Source: Streptomyces sp. NRRL F-525 (lineage in GTDB: Bacteria > Actinomycetota > Actinomycetes > Streptomycetales > Streptomycetaceae). From it: a DNA stretch of 64,000 bases. Where the stretch lies: NCBI RefSeq assembly GCF_000716605.1, contig NZ_JNXE01000016.1, positions 262,834-326,833 of the forward strand, written 5' to 3'. A program made the translations under genes and the position numbers. Positions 47,209 through 56,244 of the stretch are shown piece after piece. A model generated the notes under the pieces. That model worked only from the letters and a program-made list of their open reading frames with translations, did not search any database and was not told where the DNA came from. How positions within the stretch are numbered: position 1 is the stretch's first letter; every line of letters begins with the position of its first letter.

Positions 47209-47331
47209 TCGGCGTGCGGGCGCCCGATATTCGATGGGCAACCGCGCTCACGCTCGGTAATCTTCGTTGCCTCCAACCACCCCCGGATCGCTCACGGCTG
47301 CGCGCGCCCGGCAGCCCGGGCAAGGAGGCAC

Positions 47332-49044
47332 ATGATCGACGCGTACGAGGATCCCGGGACGCCCGACTGTCGCGGCGGTTGGCGGTTCCTGTGGTGGCTG
47401 GTGTGGCGGCAGCGGGCGCGGGCGGTGTCCGGGGCGCTGCTGTCGAGCGTGTGGATGGTGCTGATGGCGGCGGCGCCGTATCTGATGTCCCGGGCGGTCG
47501 ACGACGGGCTGGTGCCGGGGAACATGGGCGCGCTGGCCTGGTGGACCGGGGTGCTGTTCGTGGTCGGCGCGGTCAACTCGTGGCTGAGCATCATGCGCCA
47601 CCGCACGATGACCCGGGTCCGGATCGACGCCAACTTCCGCACGGTCAAGCTGATCGTCGGCCAGACGGTCCGGCTCGGCGCCGTGCTCTCCCGACGGGCG
47701 CAGGCCGGCGAGGTCATCACCACCGGCGTCGGCGACGTGTGGACGATCGCCCAGTCCCTGACGGTCGTCGGCCCCGGCTTCGGCGCCCTCGTCGTCTACG
47801 GCGTGGTCGCGGGCGTGCTGCTGTCGATCTCGGCGCCGCTGGCCGCCGTGGTGCTGCTGGGTGTGCCGGTGATCGCGTTGCTCGCGGGGCCGTTGACGCT
47901 GCGGCTGCAGAGCGTGGAGACGGAGTACCGGGAGCGGCAGAGCGTGCTGACCGCGCGCATCGGCGATCTCGCGGGCGGCCTGCGCGTCCTCAACGGCCTT
48001 GGCGGCAAAGGGCTGTTCGCCGACGCGTTCCGCCGTGACTCGCAGCGACTGCGGGCGCAGGGGTACCGGGTGGGCGCGGTGGCCAGCTGGGTGCAGGCGA
48101 TCGGGGTCGGACTGCCGACGCTGTTCCTCGCCGTGGTGACCTGGCTCGCGGCCCGGCTGGCGGCCCAAGGGCAGCTCAGCATCGGCGAGTTGGTCGCGGT
48201 GTACGGCTATGTCGCGGTGCTGATCGGCCCGGTGGCGTTCTTCGTGCAGATGGTCTACGAGCTGAGCCGGGGCGTGGTCGCCGCGCGGCGGGTCGTGGAC
48301 CTGCTGCGGCTCGAACCCACCCCGGACCGCGGGGAGTTGGACGCTCCCGCCGAACCGGCCGTCCTGCACGATCCCGACTCCGGGGTGCGGGTGCTGCCGG
48401 GGCGGCTGACCGCGCTGGTCGGGGCGCGGCCCGCCGACGCGCTGGCGGTGGTCGACCGGCTCGGGCGGTACGCGCCGTCCGTGGCGACCTGGGGTGAGGT
48501 ACGGCTGGACGCGATTCCGCTGGAGCAGGTGCGGGCGCGGATCCTGGTCGCCGACAACGAGGCCGACCTGTTCGCCGGACCGCTGACGGAGGTCGTGTCC
48601 GGGCGCCACGAGCGGCCGGCGGAGGCGGTGGCGAAGGCCGTGCGCGCGTCCGCCGCCGACGACATCGTGCAGGGGCTGCCGGAGGGACTCGACTCGGCGG
48701 TGGCCGCGCAGGGGCGCAGTCTCTCCGGAGGACAGCGTCAACGGGTGCGCCTGGTAAGGGCGTTGCTCGCCGAACCCGAGGTGCTCCTCGCGGTGGAGCC
48801 GACCTCGGCGCTCGACGCGCACACGGAGGCGGCGGTCGCGCTACGGCTGCACGCGGAGCGCACCGGCCGTACGACGGTGGTGACCACGACGTCCCCGCTG
48901 GTCCTGGACCACGCGGACACCGTGCACTACCTGGTCGACGGCAAGGTCGCGGCCAGCGGAGTCCACCGCCAGCTGCTGGCGGAGGAACCCGGCTACCGCG
49001 CGCTGGTGGCCCGGGACGCGGAAGAGGAAGAGGTCGTACGGTGA
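47332..49044 (+). CDS. ABC exporter half-transporter with dead Walker motifs
   Basis: A 570-residue permease-ATPase with six TM helices. In the ATPase, Walker A reads LVGARPADALAV, lacking GK(S/T), and Walker B reads LLAVEPTSALD, with Val for the conserved Asp. Yet the signature LSGGQRQR is perfect. It is therefore the non-catalytic partner of the downstream half-transporter, contributing its signature to the working site. ATG 47332 follows AAGGAGG. Substrate unknown. Confidence 0.9.
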   Translation: MIDAYEDPGTPDCRGGWRFLWWLVWRQRARAVSGALLSSVWMVLMAAAPYLMSRAVDDGLVPGNMGALAWWTGVLFVVGAVNSWLSIMRHRTMTRVRIDANFRTVKLIVGQTVRLGAVLSRRAQAGEVITTGVGDVWTIAQSLTVVGPGFGALVVYGVVAGVLLSISAPLAAVVLLGVPVIALLAGPLTLRLQSVETEYRERQSVLTARIGDLAGGLRVLNGLGGKGLFADAFRRDSQRLRAQGYRVGAVASWVQAIGVGLPTLFLAVVTWLAARLAAQGQLSIGELVAVYGYVAVLIGPVAFFVQMVYELSRGVVAARRVVDLLRLEPTPDRGELDAPAEPAVLHDPDSGVRVLPGRLTALVGARPADALAVVDRLGRYAPSVATWGEVRLDAIPLEQVRARILVADNEADLFAGPLTEVVSGRHERPAEAVAKAVRASAADDIVQGLPEGLDSAVAAQGRSLSGGQRQRVRLVRALLAEPEVLLAVEPTSALDAHTEAAVALRLHAERTGRTTVVTTTSPLVLDHADTVHYLVDGKVAASGVHRQLLAEEPGYRALVARDAEEEEVVR

Positions 49045-50822
49045 CGCAGTCCTCGTTGGCGAAGGGTCAACTGCCGGTCGCGGAGCGGGCGGACGTACGG
49101 CGGGCCGCGTTTCGTCTCGTACGAGTGGACCGGCGGGCGTTCGCCGTCGTGCTCGTCGTGAACGCGCTGGCCGCCGGGGCAGGGCTCGCCGGGCCGTGGC
49201 TGCTCGGGCGGATCGTGGACGAGGTGCGGGCCGGGGCCGGGGTGAGCACGGTGGACCGGCTGGCCCTGGTCATTGTGGCGTGCGCGCTGGCCCAGTTGCT
49301 GCTGGCGCGGTGGGCGCGGTACGTGGGGCACCGGTTCGGCGAGCGCACGCTGGCGCGGGTCCGGGAGGACTTCGTCGACCGGGCGCTGGCGCTGCCCGCG
49401 TCGGTCGTGGAGCGGGCCGGGACGGGGGACTTGACCGCGCGCGGCACGGCGGACGTGGCGATCGTGGGGACGACCCTGCGCGATGTCGGGCCGGATCTGC
49501 TGGTCAACTCGGTGCAGGCGCTGTTCGTGATGGGCGCGGTGTTCGCCCTCGACCCGCTGCTCGGGCTGTTCGGGGTGCTGGGGCTGACGCCGGTGTGGTT
49601 CGCGCTGCGCTGGTATCTACGGCGGGCCCGGGACGGCTATCTCGCGGAGGGCGCGGCCAACTCGGAGGTCGCCGAGATCCTCACGGCGACCGTGGCCGGG
49701 GCCCGCACGGTGGAGGCGTTCCGGCTCCAGGAGCGCCGGGTCACCGCGAGCCGCGACACGCTGCGGACGGCGCTGCGAAGCAGGCTCTACACCCTGTTCC
49801 TGCGGACGGTGTTCTTCCCCGCGGTCGAGGTGTCGTACACGATCCCGGTGGCGGGCGTGCTGTTCGTCGGCGGGTGGCTGCACGGGCGCGGGGAGGTTGG
49901 CCTGGGTGCGGTGGTCGCGGCGGCGCTGTATCTGCGGCAGTTCACCGAACCGCTGGACCAGATCCTGATGCGGATCGAGCAACTCCAGAGCAGCGGCGCC
50001 TCGTTCGCCCGTGTGGAGGGGCTGGCCCGGGCGCCCCGCGCGGAGGGCGAGGGCGACGCCCCGGCCCCGGCGGACGACCGGATCGACGTGACGGGCGTGC
50101 GGTACGCCTACGAGCGCGGCGGCGAGGTCCTGCACGGCGTCGACCTGACCGTACGGCCGGGTGAACGGCTCGCGGTGGTCGGCCCGTCGGGCGCCGGCAA
50201 GACCACGCTGAGCCGGCTGCTGGCCGGCGTCGACGCGCCGACCGAGGGCACGGTGACCGTCGGCGGGGTGCCGGTCCACGGCCTCTCACCGGAGACGCTG
50301 CGCCGCCAGGTCGTGCTGGTCACCCAGGAGCACCACGTCTTCCTCGGCTCGGTCCGCGACAACCTCCTGATCGCCGAACCGGCCGCCACGGACGAGGAGT
50401 TGTGGGCGGCGCTGAACGCGGTCGGCGCCGAGGAGTGGGTCCGGGACCTGCCGGACGGCCTCAACACCCGCCTCGGCCCCCGGGGTTCGGCCACGGACGG
50501 CTCACAGGCCCAGCAACTCGCTTTGGCCCGCGTGGTGTTGGCCGACCCGCACACGCTGATCCTGGACGAGGCGACGGCCCTGCTGGACCCGGCCACCGCC
50601 CGCCACACCGAGCGCGCCCTGGCCGCCGTGCTGGAGGGCCGCACCGTGATTGCCATTGCCCACCGTCTCCACACCGCGCATGACGCGGACCGGGTGGCGG
50701 TGATGGAGAACGGCCTGCTGACCGAACTGGGGCCGCACGAGGAGCTGGTGGCGGCGGAGGGGGCGTACGCGGCGCTGTGGCATTCGTGGCACGGGGAGCG
50801 GCCGGGCACCGGAGCCAACTGA
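49041..50822 (+). CDS. ABC exporter half-transporter, catalytic partner
   Basis: A 593-residue permease-ATPase. Walker A GPSGAGKTT and Walker B TLILDEATALLD are intact, but the signature is ATDGSQAQQLALAR instead of LSGGQ. It needs the LSGGQ of its partner for the one active site. Start GTG 49041 overlaps the previous stop (GTGA). The two form an obligate heterodimer. Convergent with a TetR gene 18 bp away. Confidence 0.92.
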   Translation: MTQSSLAKGQLPVAERADVRRAAFRLVRVDRRAFAVVLVVNALAAGAGLAGPWLLGRIVDEVRAGAGVSTVDRLALVIVACALAQLLLARWARYVGHRFGERTLARVREDFVDRALALPASVVERAGTGDLTARGTADVAIVGTTLRDVGPDLLVNSVQALFVMGAVFALDPLLGLFGVLGLTPVWFALRWYLRRARDGYLAEGAANSEVAEILTATVAGARTVEAFRLQERRVTASRDTLRTALRSRLYTLFLRTVFFPAVEVSYTIPVAGVLFVGGWLHGRGEVGLGAVVAAALYLRQFTEPLDQILMRIEQLQSSGASFARVEGLARAPRAEGEGDAPAPADDRIDVTGVRYAYERGGEVLHGVDLTVRPGERLAVVGPSGAGKTTLSRLLAGVDAPTEGTVTVGGVPVHGLSPETLRRQVVLVTQEHHVFLGSVRDNLLIAEPAATDEELWAALNAVGAEEWVRDLPDGLNTRLGPRGSATDGSQAQQLALARVVLADPHTLILDEATALLDPATARHTERALAAVLEGRTVIAIAHRLHTAHDADRVAVMENGLLTELGPHEELVAAEGAYAALWHSWHGERPGTGAN

Positions 50823-50840
50823 CCGACGCCCTCGAGGAGT

Positions 50841-51470
50841 TCAGACCCCGTACGCCCGCAGAAAGGTGTCGACCGCCGCATCCGCCACCGCGCGGATCTC
50901 CGCGGCCGGCACCTCGCGCGTACCGAGGCGGCTGCGGCCCTCCAGCGGGCCGGTGAGGAGAGCGAGGAACTGCTCCGCCGCGAGCGCCGGGTCGCAGGAG
51001 CGCAGCCGGCCCGCCAGCACGAGGCGGGCCAGCCGGTCGGCGAGCGCCTCGGCGATCCGGTCCGACGTACGCGACTGGACCGCCTCGATCAGGTCGGGGA
51101 AGCCGCCGACCTGCGAGTACGTCAGCCACCGCAGGGCCCGGGAGCGTTCGCCGCAGCACACCCCGAGCAGCCGGTGACCGGTGTCCGCGAGGGTCTCGCG
51201 CAGATCGTCACCCGGGTCGCGGAGCCGTTCGAGGACGGCGAGGTTCTCCGCCGCCACCGCGTCCGCCGCGGTCTCCACCGCGTGCCGGAAGAGGGTCTCC
51301 TTGTCGGCGAGGTGGTTGTAGACGGTCGGCTTGGCCACGCCCGCCTCGTCGGCGATCTCCTTCACGCATGCCTGCGCGTACCCCCGGCGCGCGAAGACGA
51401 CGAAGGCCGCGTCCAGGATCGCCTGCCGCTTGTCGATCCGCCCCCGGGCTCCACGGGCCGTCGCAGTCAC
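50841..51470 (-). CDS. TetR-family regulator
   Basis: A 209-residue repressor. The N-terminal HTH is RQAILDAAFVVFARRGYAQACVKEIADEAGVAKPTVYNHLADKETLF. The C-terminal half resembles the AefR-like TetR_C domain. GTG 51470 is used, with the ribosome site GGAG overlapping too closely, so the start is uncertain. It is divergent from a Dabb-domain gene, with a palindromic operator between them. Confidence 0.92.
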   Translation of the reverse strand: MTATARGARGRIDKRQAILDAAFVVFARRGYAQACVKEIADEAGVAKPTVYNHLADKETLFRHAVETAADAVAAENLAVLERLRDPGDDLRETLADTGHRLLGVCCGERSRALRWLTYSQVGGFPDLIEAVQSRTSDRIAEALADRLARLVLAGRLRSCDPALAAEQFLALLTGPLEGRSRLGTREVPAAEIRAVADAAVDTFLRAYGV

Positions 51471-51515
51471 CTCCGCAGGGTATCCCCTTGTGGTGGATCT
51501 GATGGACCAATAGAT

Positions 51516-51531
51516 TGAACCAATCGGTTCA
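51516..51531. promoter_or_regulatory. Imperfect palindrome beside the TetR gene
   Basis: TGAACCAATCGGTTCA is symmetric at 14 of 16 positions. It lies in the divergent gap of tetR and the Dabb gene, and is the probable TetR site. Its core resembles the perfect palindrome at 37912-37931. Confidence 0.55.
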
Positions 51532-51563
51532 GTTACGGCATACGGCCCCCGGGAGGGAATCCG

Positions 51564-51959
51564 GTGATCGTCAACATCCTGCGGTTCAGCTTCAAGGACG
51601 GCACGACCGAGGAGGAGAAGGCCGCGGTGCTCGCGGCGATGCGGCGGACGGCGTCCGTGGAATCGGCCGCGTTCGGTGTCGTCGGCCAGGACATCGGCCC
51701 GGACGACGGGTACACGCACACCTACTGCGCGGCCGTGCCGGACCTCGCCGCGCTGGAGCGGTACCTGCACGACCCGGTCCATCTGGCGGGCGACGACACG
51801 ATCCTGCCGCACATCCAGCGCATCACCGCCGTCCGTTTCTCCGACGACATGGACCCTGGCCTCGCCACGGAGGTCGGCCGGGCGGCCGCCGCGAAGGTCG
51901 CCAAGTACCCCGCGTGGGCACAGCAGTTGGAGGCGATCCCGGAGGCACGCTTCGGCTGA
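51564..51959 (+). CDS. Dabb-domain (stress-responsive alpha/beta barrel) protein
   Basis: A 131-residue protein beginning VNILRFSFKDGTTEEEKAAVLAAM, a ferredoxin-like dimeric Dabb fold, with THTYCAAVPDLAALERYLHDPVH. Members include stress proteins and small-molecule cyclases. GTG 51564 follows GGGAGGG. Probably regulated by the adjacent TetR. Confidence 0.85.
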   Translation: MIVNILRFSFKDGTTEEEKAAVLAAMRRTASVESAAFGVVGQDIGPDDGYTHTYCAAVPDLAALERYLHDPVHLAGDDTILPHIQRITAVRFSDDMDPGLATEVGRAAAAKVAKYPAWAQQLEAIPEARFG

Positions 51960-51986
51960 GCCGTACGAACCTCCGGGACGGCCGGC

Positions 51987-52322
51987 TCACACCGCGTCCG
52001 GCCCCCGCTCCCGCGTCCGGATCCGCACCACCTCCTCCACCGGAGTCACCCACACCGTGCCGCCGCCCGTGCCGCGTCCTCCCGCGGCGCGGATGACACG
52101 GACGAGGTCGGTCGCGTCGAAGTCGAGGGTGAGGATGTCGAGCCGGAGCCGCGGGGCGAGGTTCACCCGGTACTCGCTGCCCCGGTAGACCTCGACCCGG
52201 ACCTGCCGGGGCTCGTAGGCGCTCACCTCGGTCACCGTCACTCCGCGCACCCCGAACGACTGGAGGGCTTTCATGACGTCCGGGACGCGGTGCGGAGGGA
52301 GGACCGCGGTGACGAGTTTCAC
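51987..52322 (-). CDS. P-II family nitrogen regulator
   Basis: A 111-residue P-II protein. The strand-loop pattern MKLVTAVLPPHRVPDVMKALQS and the T-loop region with VYRGSEYRVNLAPRLRLDI are typical of GlnB/GlnK, and a Tyr is kept at the position that is often modified. It is 24 bp downstream of the ammonium transporter gene, the usual amtB-glnK pairing, and probably blocks that transporter when nitrogen is ample. It is somewhat divergent from standard GlnK, so it may be a second P-II copy. Confidence 0.85.
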   Translation of the reverse strand: MKLVTAVLPPHRVPDVMKALQSFGVRGVTVTEVSAYEPRQVRVEVYRGSEYRVNLAPRLRLDILTLDFDATDLVRVIRAAGGRGTGGGTVWVTPVEEVVRIRTRERGPDAV

Positions 52323-52346
52323 GGGTCTTCCTCAACTCCGGCCATT

Positions 52347-53771
52347 TCAGCTGGAGTCCGGTTCCTTGGCCTTCTCCGCGGCCGGTGCCGCCACCGCGCC
52401 CACCGGTTCGGACACGGACGCCGACGCCACCGCCGACTCCGCCGGATACGCCTCCTCGTCGTGGACCGCGATGTCGCCGGCCTCCAACACCTCGTCCGGC
52501 GCCCGGAGTTTCACGAACAGGCCGATCGCCTTGAGGATGAGGAAGGTCATCACGGCGTCGTAGACGATGACCGTGCCGGCCGAACCCGCCTGTTTCCAGA
52601 GCTGGTCGAGGTTGCCGTAGAGCCAGCCGCTGGTGGAGAACGCCGTGGTGCCGTCCTTGTTGAGGTACACGGCGACCGCCGGGTCGGCGAAGATGCCGAC
52701 GAGCATGCCGCCGGCGAGGCCCGCGATGCCGTGGGTGTAGACGACGCCGAGCGCGTCGTCGACCTTGTTGAACGGCGGGACCTTGGAGAGGTAGTTCCAG
52801 GCCAGCCAGACGATGGACGACGCGATGATGCCGATGTAGATCGCGCCGATCCCGGTGACGAAGCCGGCCGCCGGGGTGATCGCCACCAGGCCGACGATCA
52901 TGCCGTTGATGCCGCCGAGGAAGGTCGGCTTGCGCTGCGGGCCGACGAACATGTCCCAGAAGACCCACACCAGCAGGGCAACTGCCGTACAGAGATTGGT
53001 GTTGAGGACGGCGAGGGCCGCGTTGTGGCCGCCGAAGTACATGTCGCCGCCGTTGAAGCCGTTCCAGCCGAGCCAGAGGATGCCCGCGCCGACGGCGACC
53101 ATGGGGAGGTTGTTGGGCACGCCGTGGGCGCGGTCGCGGGCCAGGCGCGGTCCGATCACCGCCGCCGCGACGAAGCCCGAGGTGCCGGCGGCGAGGTGGA
53201 TGACGTAGCCGCCGGAGTAGTCGAGCGCGCCCTTGGCCGCCCACCAGCCGCCGCCCCAGAGCAGGAAGGCGTTGACCGTGTAGACCAGGGTCGACCAGAT
53301 CGGGACGAAGAGCAGCCACGCGCGGATGTTCATGCGGCCGATCACGCTGCCCATGAAGAGGAGCGGGGTGATCGCCGCGAACGCGAAGTGGAAGTAGGCG
53401 AGGGTGGCCTGCGGGAAGTGGAAGCTCGGCATCAGGTCGTTGCCGTTGACGAGCGGTATCCACGCCTGCTGCTGTTCGCTCGCCGAACCGACGATGGTGC
53501 CGGGCCGGCCGACGAACGCGCCGAGGATGCCGGGCCAGTGGGAGTCCAGGGGTTCGCCGAACCCCATCTTGAACTCCCAGAGGACCCAGCCGACCAGGAC
53601 CAGCGAGAAGCCGGTGAAGGCCATGAACATGGTGTTCACGACCCATTTGCGCTGGACCAGGCCGCCGTAGAGGATCGCGATGCCGGGGATGCTCATCAGG
53701 CCGACGAGTGTCGCCGCGACGAGCTGCCAGGCGTTGTCGCCCGCGTCCAGCCAGTTGGGATAAGGAATCAC
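52347..53771 (-). CDS. amtB: Ammonium transporter
   Basis: A 474-residue Amt protein with about eleven TM helices. The twin His pore residues lie in SGGYVIHLAAG and VVYTHGIAGLAGG, and the Phe gate region FHFAFAAITP is present. The cytoplasmic tail is Ala/Glu-rich. It conducts ammonium into the cell and pairs with the P-II gene. The start is ambiguous: GTG 53771 (GGGAG about 12 bases upstream) or TTG 53783 (ribosome site abutting). I use the former with low certainty. Confidence 0.92.
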   Translation of the reverse strand: MIPYPNWLDAGDNAWQLVAATLVGLMSIPGIAILYGGLVQRKWVVNTMFMAFTGFSLVLVGWVLWEFKMGFGEPLDSHWPGILGAFVGRPGTIVGSASEQQQAWIPLVNGNDLMPSFHFPQATLAYFHFAFAAITPLLFMGSVIGRMNIRAWLLFVPIWSTLVYTVNAFLLWGGGWWAAKGALDYSGGYVIHLAAGTSGFVAAAVIGPRLARDRAHGVPNNLPMVAVGAGILWLGWNGFNGGDMYFGGHNAALAVLNTNLCTAVALLVWVFWDMFVGPQRKPTFLGGINGMIVGLVAITPAAGFVTGIGAIYIGIIASSIVWLAWNYLSKVPPFNKVDDALGVVYTHGIAGLAGGMLVGIFADPAVAVYLNKDGTTAFSTSGWLYGNLDQLWKQAGSAGTVIVYDAVMTFLILKAIGLFVKLRAPDEVLEAGDIAVHDEEAYPAESAVASASVSEPVGAVAAPAAEKAKEPDSS

Positions 53772-53783
53772 TGCAGCCGTCAA

Positions 53784-54139
53784 CTCCCTTCGTGGGAGCG
53801 GCGGTCCGGCAGGACCGCCGGTTCGAACGGCAGGATCGTGCCGGATCTTTTACGGGTTGGTTCCGGGGGCATGTCGGCCCGGAAAATTTCTGTTCACGGT
53901 CAAAGAATCGTCAAGCAGTGCTTCGCATGCGTCAAGTGACGATCCGCATAACGGACTTGAACATCCGGACAACGAACGAATTCCGGCCAACCTCCTGACG
54001 CGCTCCTGACAGAAAGCGCGAGCTGCTGCCACTCTTCCCCCTGGCGCTTCACAGCAACCCCACAGCTTCACACCAGTGATCACTGTGATCCCTGTGATCT
54101 CCCCAGGTCGCGCGATCCGCGACCGTCCCGAAGGAGTCA
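53784..54139. other. Divergent intergenic region between amtB and the first M4 protease
   Basis: About 356 bp, AT-richer than its surroundings. It should hold both promoters. I looked for a GlnR box (gTnAC-n6-GaAAC) near amtB and found no convincing one. CAGTGATCACTG (54074-54085) is a perfect palindrome followed by two GTGATC repeats. The block at 54023-54039 is shared with the second protease leader. Confidence 0.5.
54023..54039 (+). repeat. Leader block shared with the second M4 gene, copy A
   Basis: CTGCTGCCACTCTTCCC matches CTGATGCCACTCTTCCC at 56145-56161 in 16 of 17 bases. Both lie 84-101 bp upstream of M4 protease starts, followed by CGCTTCA and CAGC. Confidence 0.5.
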
Positions 54140-55987
54140 GTGTTGAGAAGCAATTCCTCGCGCAGACGCACCTCCCACATAGTCGCCGTAGCCGGCGTCA
54201 CCGCTCTGCTCGCCGCAGCCGTCCAGGCCGGCGCGACCTCCTCCGCCGCTCCGGCCAACCCCCTTGCCAGCAAGGGGAATCCGGCGCACATGGCCCTCTC
54301 GCTCTCCCCCTCGCAGCGCGCCGAGCTGCTCCGCGACGCCGCGTCGGCGCGGACCTCGACGGCCAAGGACATCGGCCTCGGCACCAAGGAAGCACTCGTC
54401 GTCCGTGACGTCGTCAAGGACGCCGACGGCACGGTCCACACCCGCTACGAGCGCACCTACGGCGGACTCCCGGTCCTGGGCGGCGACCTGGTCGTCGACA
54501 CCGCCAAGTCCGGTGCCACCGAGCGCGTCATCAAGGCGACCAACGCCACCATCGCGGTCGCCGACCTCACCCCGGACGTCACGACGGCGGCGGCCGAGAA
54601 GCAGGCGGTCTCCCGCGCCAAGGCCCTCGGTTCCACCAAGTCGGCCGCGGACTCGGCCCGCAAGGTGATCTGGGCCGCGAGCGGCAAGCCGGTTCTCGCC
54701 TACGAGACGGTCGTCGGCGGCCTCCAGGACGACGGCACCCCGAACGAGCTCCACGTCATCACGGACGCGGCCACCGGCAAGAAGCTCTACGAGTACCAGG
54801 GCATCGAGAACGCCACCGGCACCGGCAACACCCAGTACAGCGGCTCGGTCCCGCTGACGACGACGCAGTCGGGCTCCAACTACACCCTGACCGACGGCGA
54901 CCGCGGCGGCCACAAGACGTACAACCTGAACCACGGGACGTCCGGCACCGGCACGCTGTTCTCGCAGACCACCAACACCTGGGGCAACGGCACCACGTCG
55001 AACGCGGCGACGGCCGGCGCCGACGCGCACTACGGCGCGGCGGAGACCTGGGACTTCTACAAGAACACGTTCGGCCGCAGCGGCATCAAGAACAACGGCG
55101 TCGGCGCCTACTCCCGTGTCCACTACGGGAATTCGTACGTCAACGCGTTCTGGGACGACAGCTGCTTCTGCATGACGTACGGCGACGGCTCCGGCAACGC
55201 GGACCCGCTGACGGCCCTCGACGTGGCCGGCCACGAGATGAGCCACGGCGTCACCTCCAACACCGCCGGGCTCAACTACTCCGGTGAATCAGGCGGGTTG
55301 AACGAGGCGACCTCCGACATCTTCGGCACCGGCGTCGAGTTCTACGCCAACAACTCGACCGACGTGGGCGACTACCTCATCGGCGAGAAGATCGACATCA
55401 ACGGCGACGGCACGCCGCTGCGTTACATGGACAAGCCGAGCAAGGACGGCGGCTCCGCGGACAGTCGCGCGCTCACCACGAAGTTCACGTCCACCACCAA
55501 CTACGCGGCGGCCCGCACCGGGACGCTGGCGGCGGCCGGTGAGCTGTACGGCACGACGGGCGCCGAGTACAAGGCGGTGCAGGACGCGTGGGCGGCCGTG
55601 GCGGTCGGTGCGCGCTCCGGTGGCGGCGGCGGTGGCGGCACGTCGTTCGAGAACACGGCCGACGTGTCGATTCCGGACAACGGGGCGGCCGTCACCTCCT
55701 CGGTCACCGTGTCCGGGCGGACGGGCAACGCGCCCTCGAACCTCTCGGTCACGGTCGACATCGTGCACACCTGGCGCGGTGACCTGGTGATCGACCTGGT
55801 CGCTCCGGACGGGTCGACGTACCGGCTGAAGAACTCCAGCTCGTCCGACTCGGCGGACAACGTGCAGGCGACCTACACCGTCAACGCGTCCTCCGAAGTC
55901 GCCAACGGCGTCTGGAAGTTGAAGGTCCAGGACGTGGCGGCACAGGACACCGGCTACATCAACAGCTGGAAGCTTACGTTCCCGTAA
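54140..55987 (+). CDS. M4 metalloprotease with P-domain; in-frame loss of the catalytic-His region
   Basis: A 615-residue secreted thermolysin-like protein: signal peptide (residues 1-36), FTP/PepSY propeptide, M4 domain with zinc motif HEMSH and third ligand Glu in NEATSDIFG, then a C-terminal P-proprotein domain beginning SFENTADVSIPDNG. Compared with the neighbour at 56245, 64 residues starting NYWSSSVGNLDVHYSSG and ending IWYK are replaced by just DSR. That region carries the His that stabilises the transition state (thermolysin His231 position). Zinc site intact but activity doubtful. Start GTG 54140 or TTG 54143. Confidence 0.9.
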   Translation: MLRSNSSRRRTSHIVAVAGVTALLAAAVQAGATSSAAPANPLASKGNPAHMALSLSPSQRAELLRDAASARTSTAKDIGLGTKEALVVRDVVKDADGTVHTRYERTYGGLPVLGGDLVVDTAKSGATERVIKATNATIAVADLTPDVTTAAAEKQAVSRAKALGSTKSAADSARKVIWAASGKPVLAYETVVGGLQDDGTPNELHVITDAATGKKLYEYQGIENATGTGNTQYSGSVPLTTTQSGSNYTLTDGDRGGHKTYNLNHGTSGTGTLFSQTTNTWGNGTTSNAATAGADAHYGAAETWDFYKNTFGRSGIKNNGVGAYSRVHYGNSYVNAFWDDSCFCMTYGDGSGNADPLTALDVAGHEMSHGVTSNTAGLNYSGESGGLNEATSDIFGTGVEFYANNSTDVGDYLIGEKIDINGDGTPLRYMDKPSKDGGSADSRALTTKFTSTTNYAAARTGTLAAAGELYGTTGAEYKAVQDAWAAVAVGARSGGGGGGGTSFENTADVSIPDNGAAVTSSVTVSGRTGNAPSNLSVTVDIVHTWRGDLVIDLVAPDGSTYRLKNSSSSDSADNVQATYTVNASSEVANGVWKLKVQDVAAQDTGYINSWKLTFP

Positions 55988-56022
55988 AACCCAGGCGTCC
56001 ACTTCACGCCGCGCAAACAAGA

Positions 56023-56054
56023 CGCCGCCTCGGGGTTTCAACTCCGGGGCGGCG
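56023..56054 (+). terminator. Hairpin terminator after the first M4 gene
   Basis: 11-bp arms with one wobble pair (56023-56033, 56044-56054) around a 10-base loop, 36 bp after the stop; TCTGTTGT follows. Confidence 0.6.
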
Positions 56055-56144
56055 CTCTGTTGTGGACGTTTACATTGCCGCAATGTTTCCCGGACAGTCG
56101 ATTTTCAGCCAACATCACTTGGGGGTCCTGACATGTACGCGCCC

Positions 56145-56161
56145 CTGATGCCACTCTTCCC
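56145..56161 (+). repeat. Leader block shared with the first M4 gene, copy B
   Basis: CTGATGCCACTCTTCCC, 84 bp before the second M4 start; see copy A at 54023-54039. It suggests that the duplication included the promoter/leader. Confidence 0.5.
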
Positions 56162-56244
56162 TCACGCCGCTTCAGCACAGCCAATTCACAACCCGCTCCG
56201 GTCAGTAACCCCACACTGCCGGACTCCCCCACAGAGGAGCTTGC

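Noticed and set aside
53784..53990. GlnR box upstream of amtB
   Set aside because: No pair of half-sites matching gTnAC-n6-GaAAC at a sensible place was found by eye; nitrogen control remains likely by context only.
54074..54105. CAGTGATCACTG palindrome with GTGATC repeats as a CRP site
   Set aside because: Spacing does not match a CRP consensus, and it lies only about 55 bp from the start; kept only as a note in the intergenic entry.
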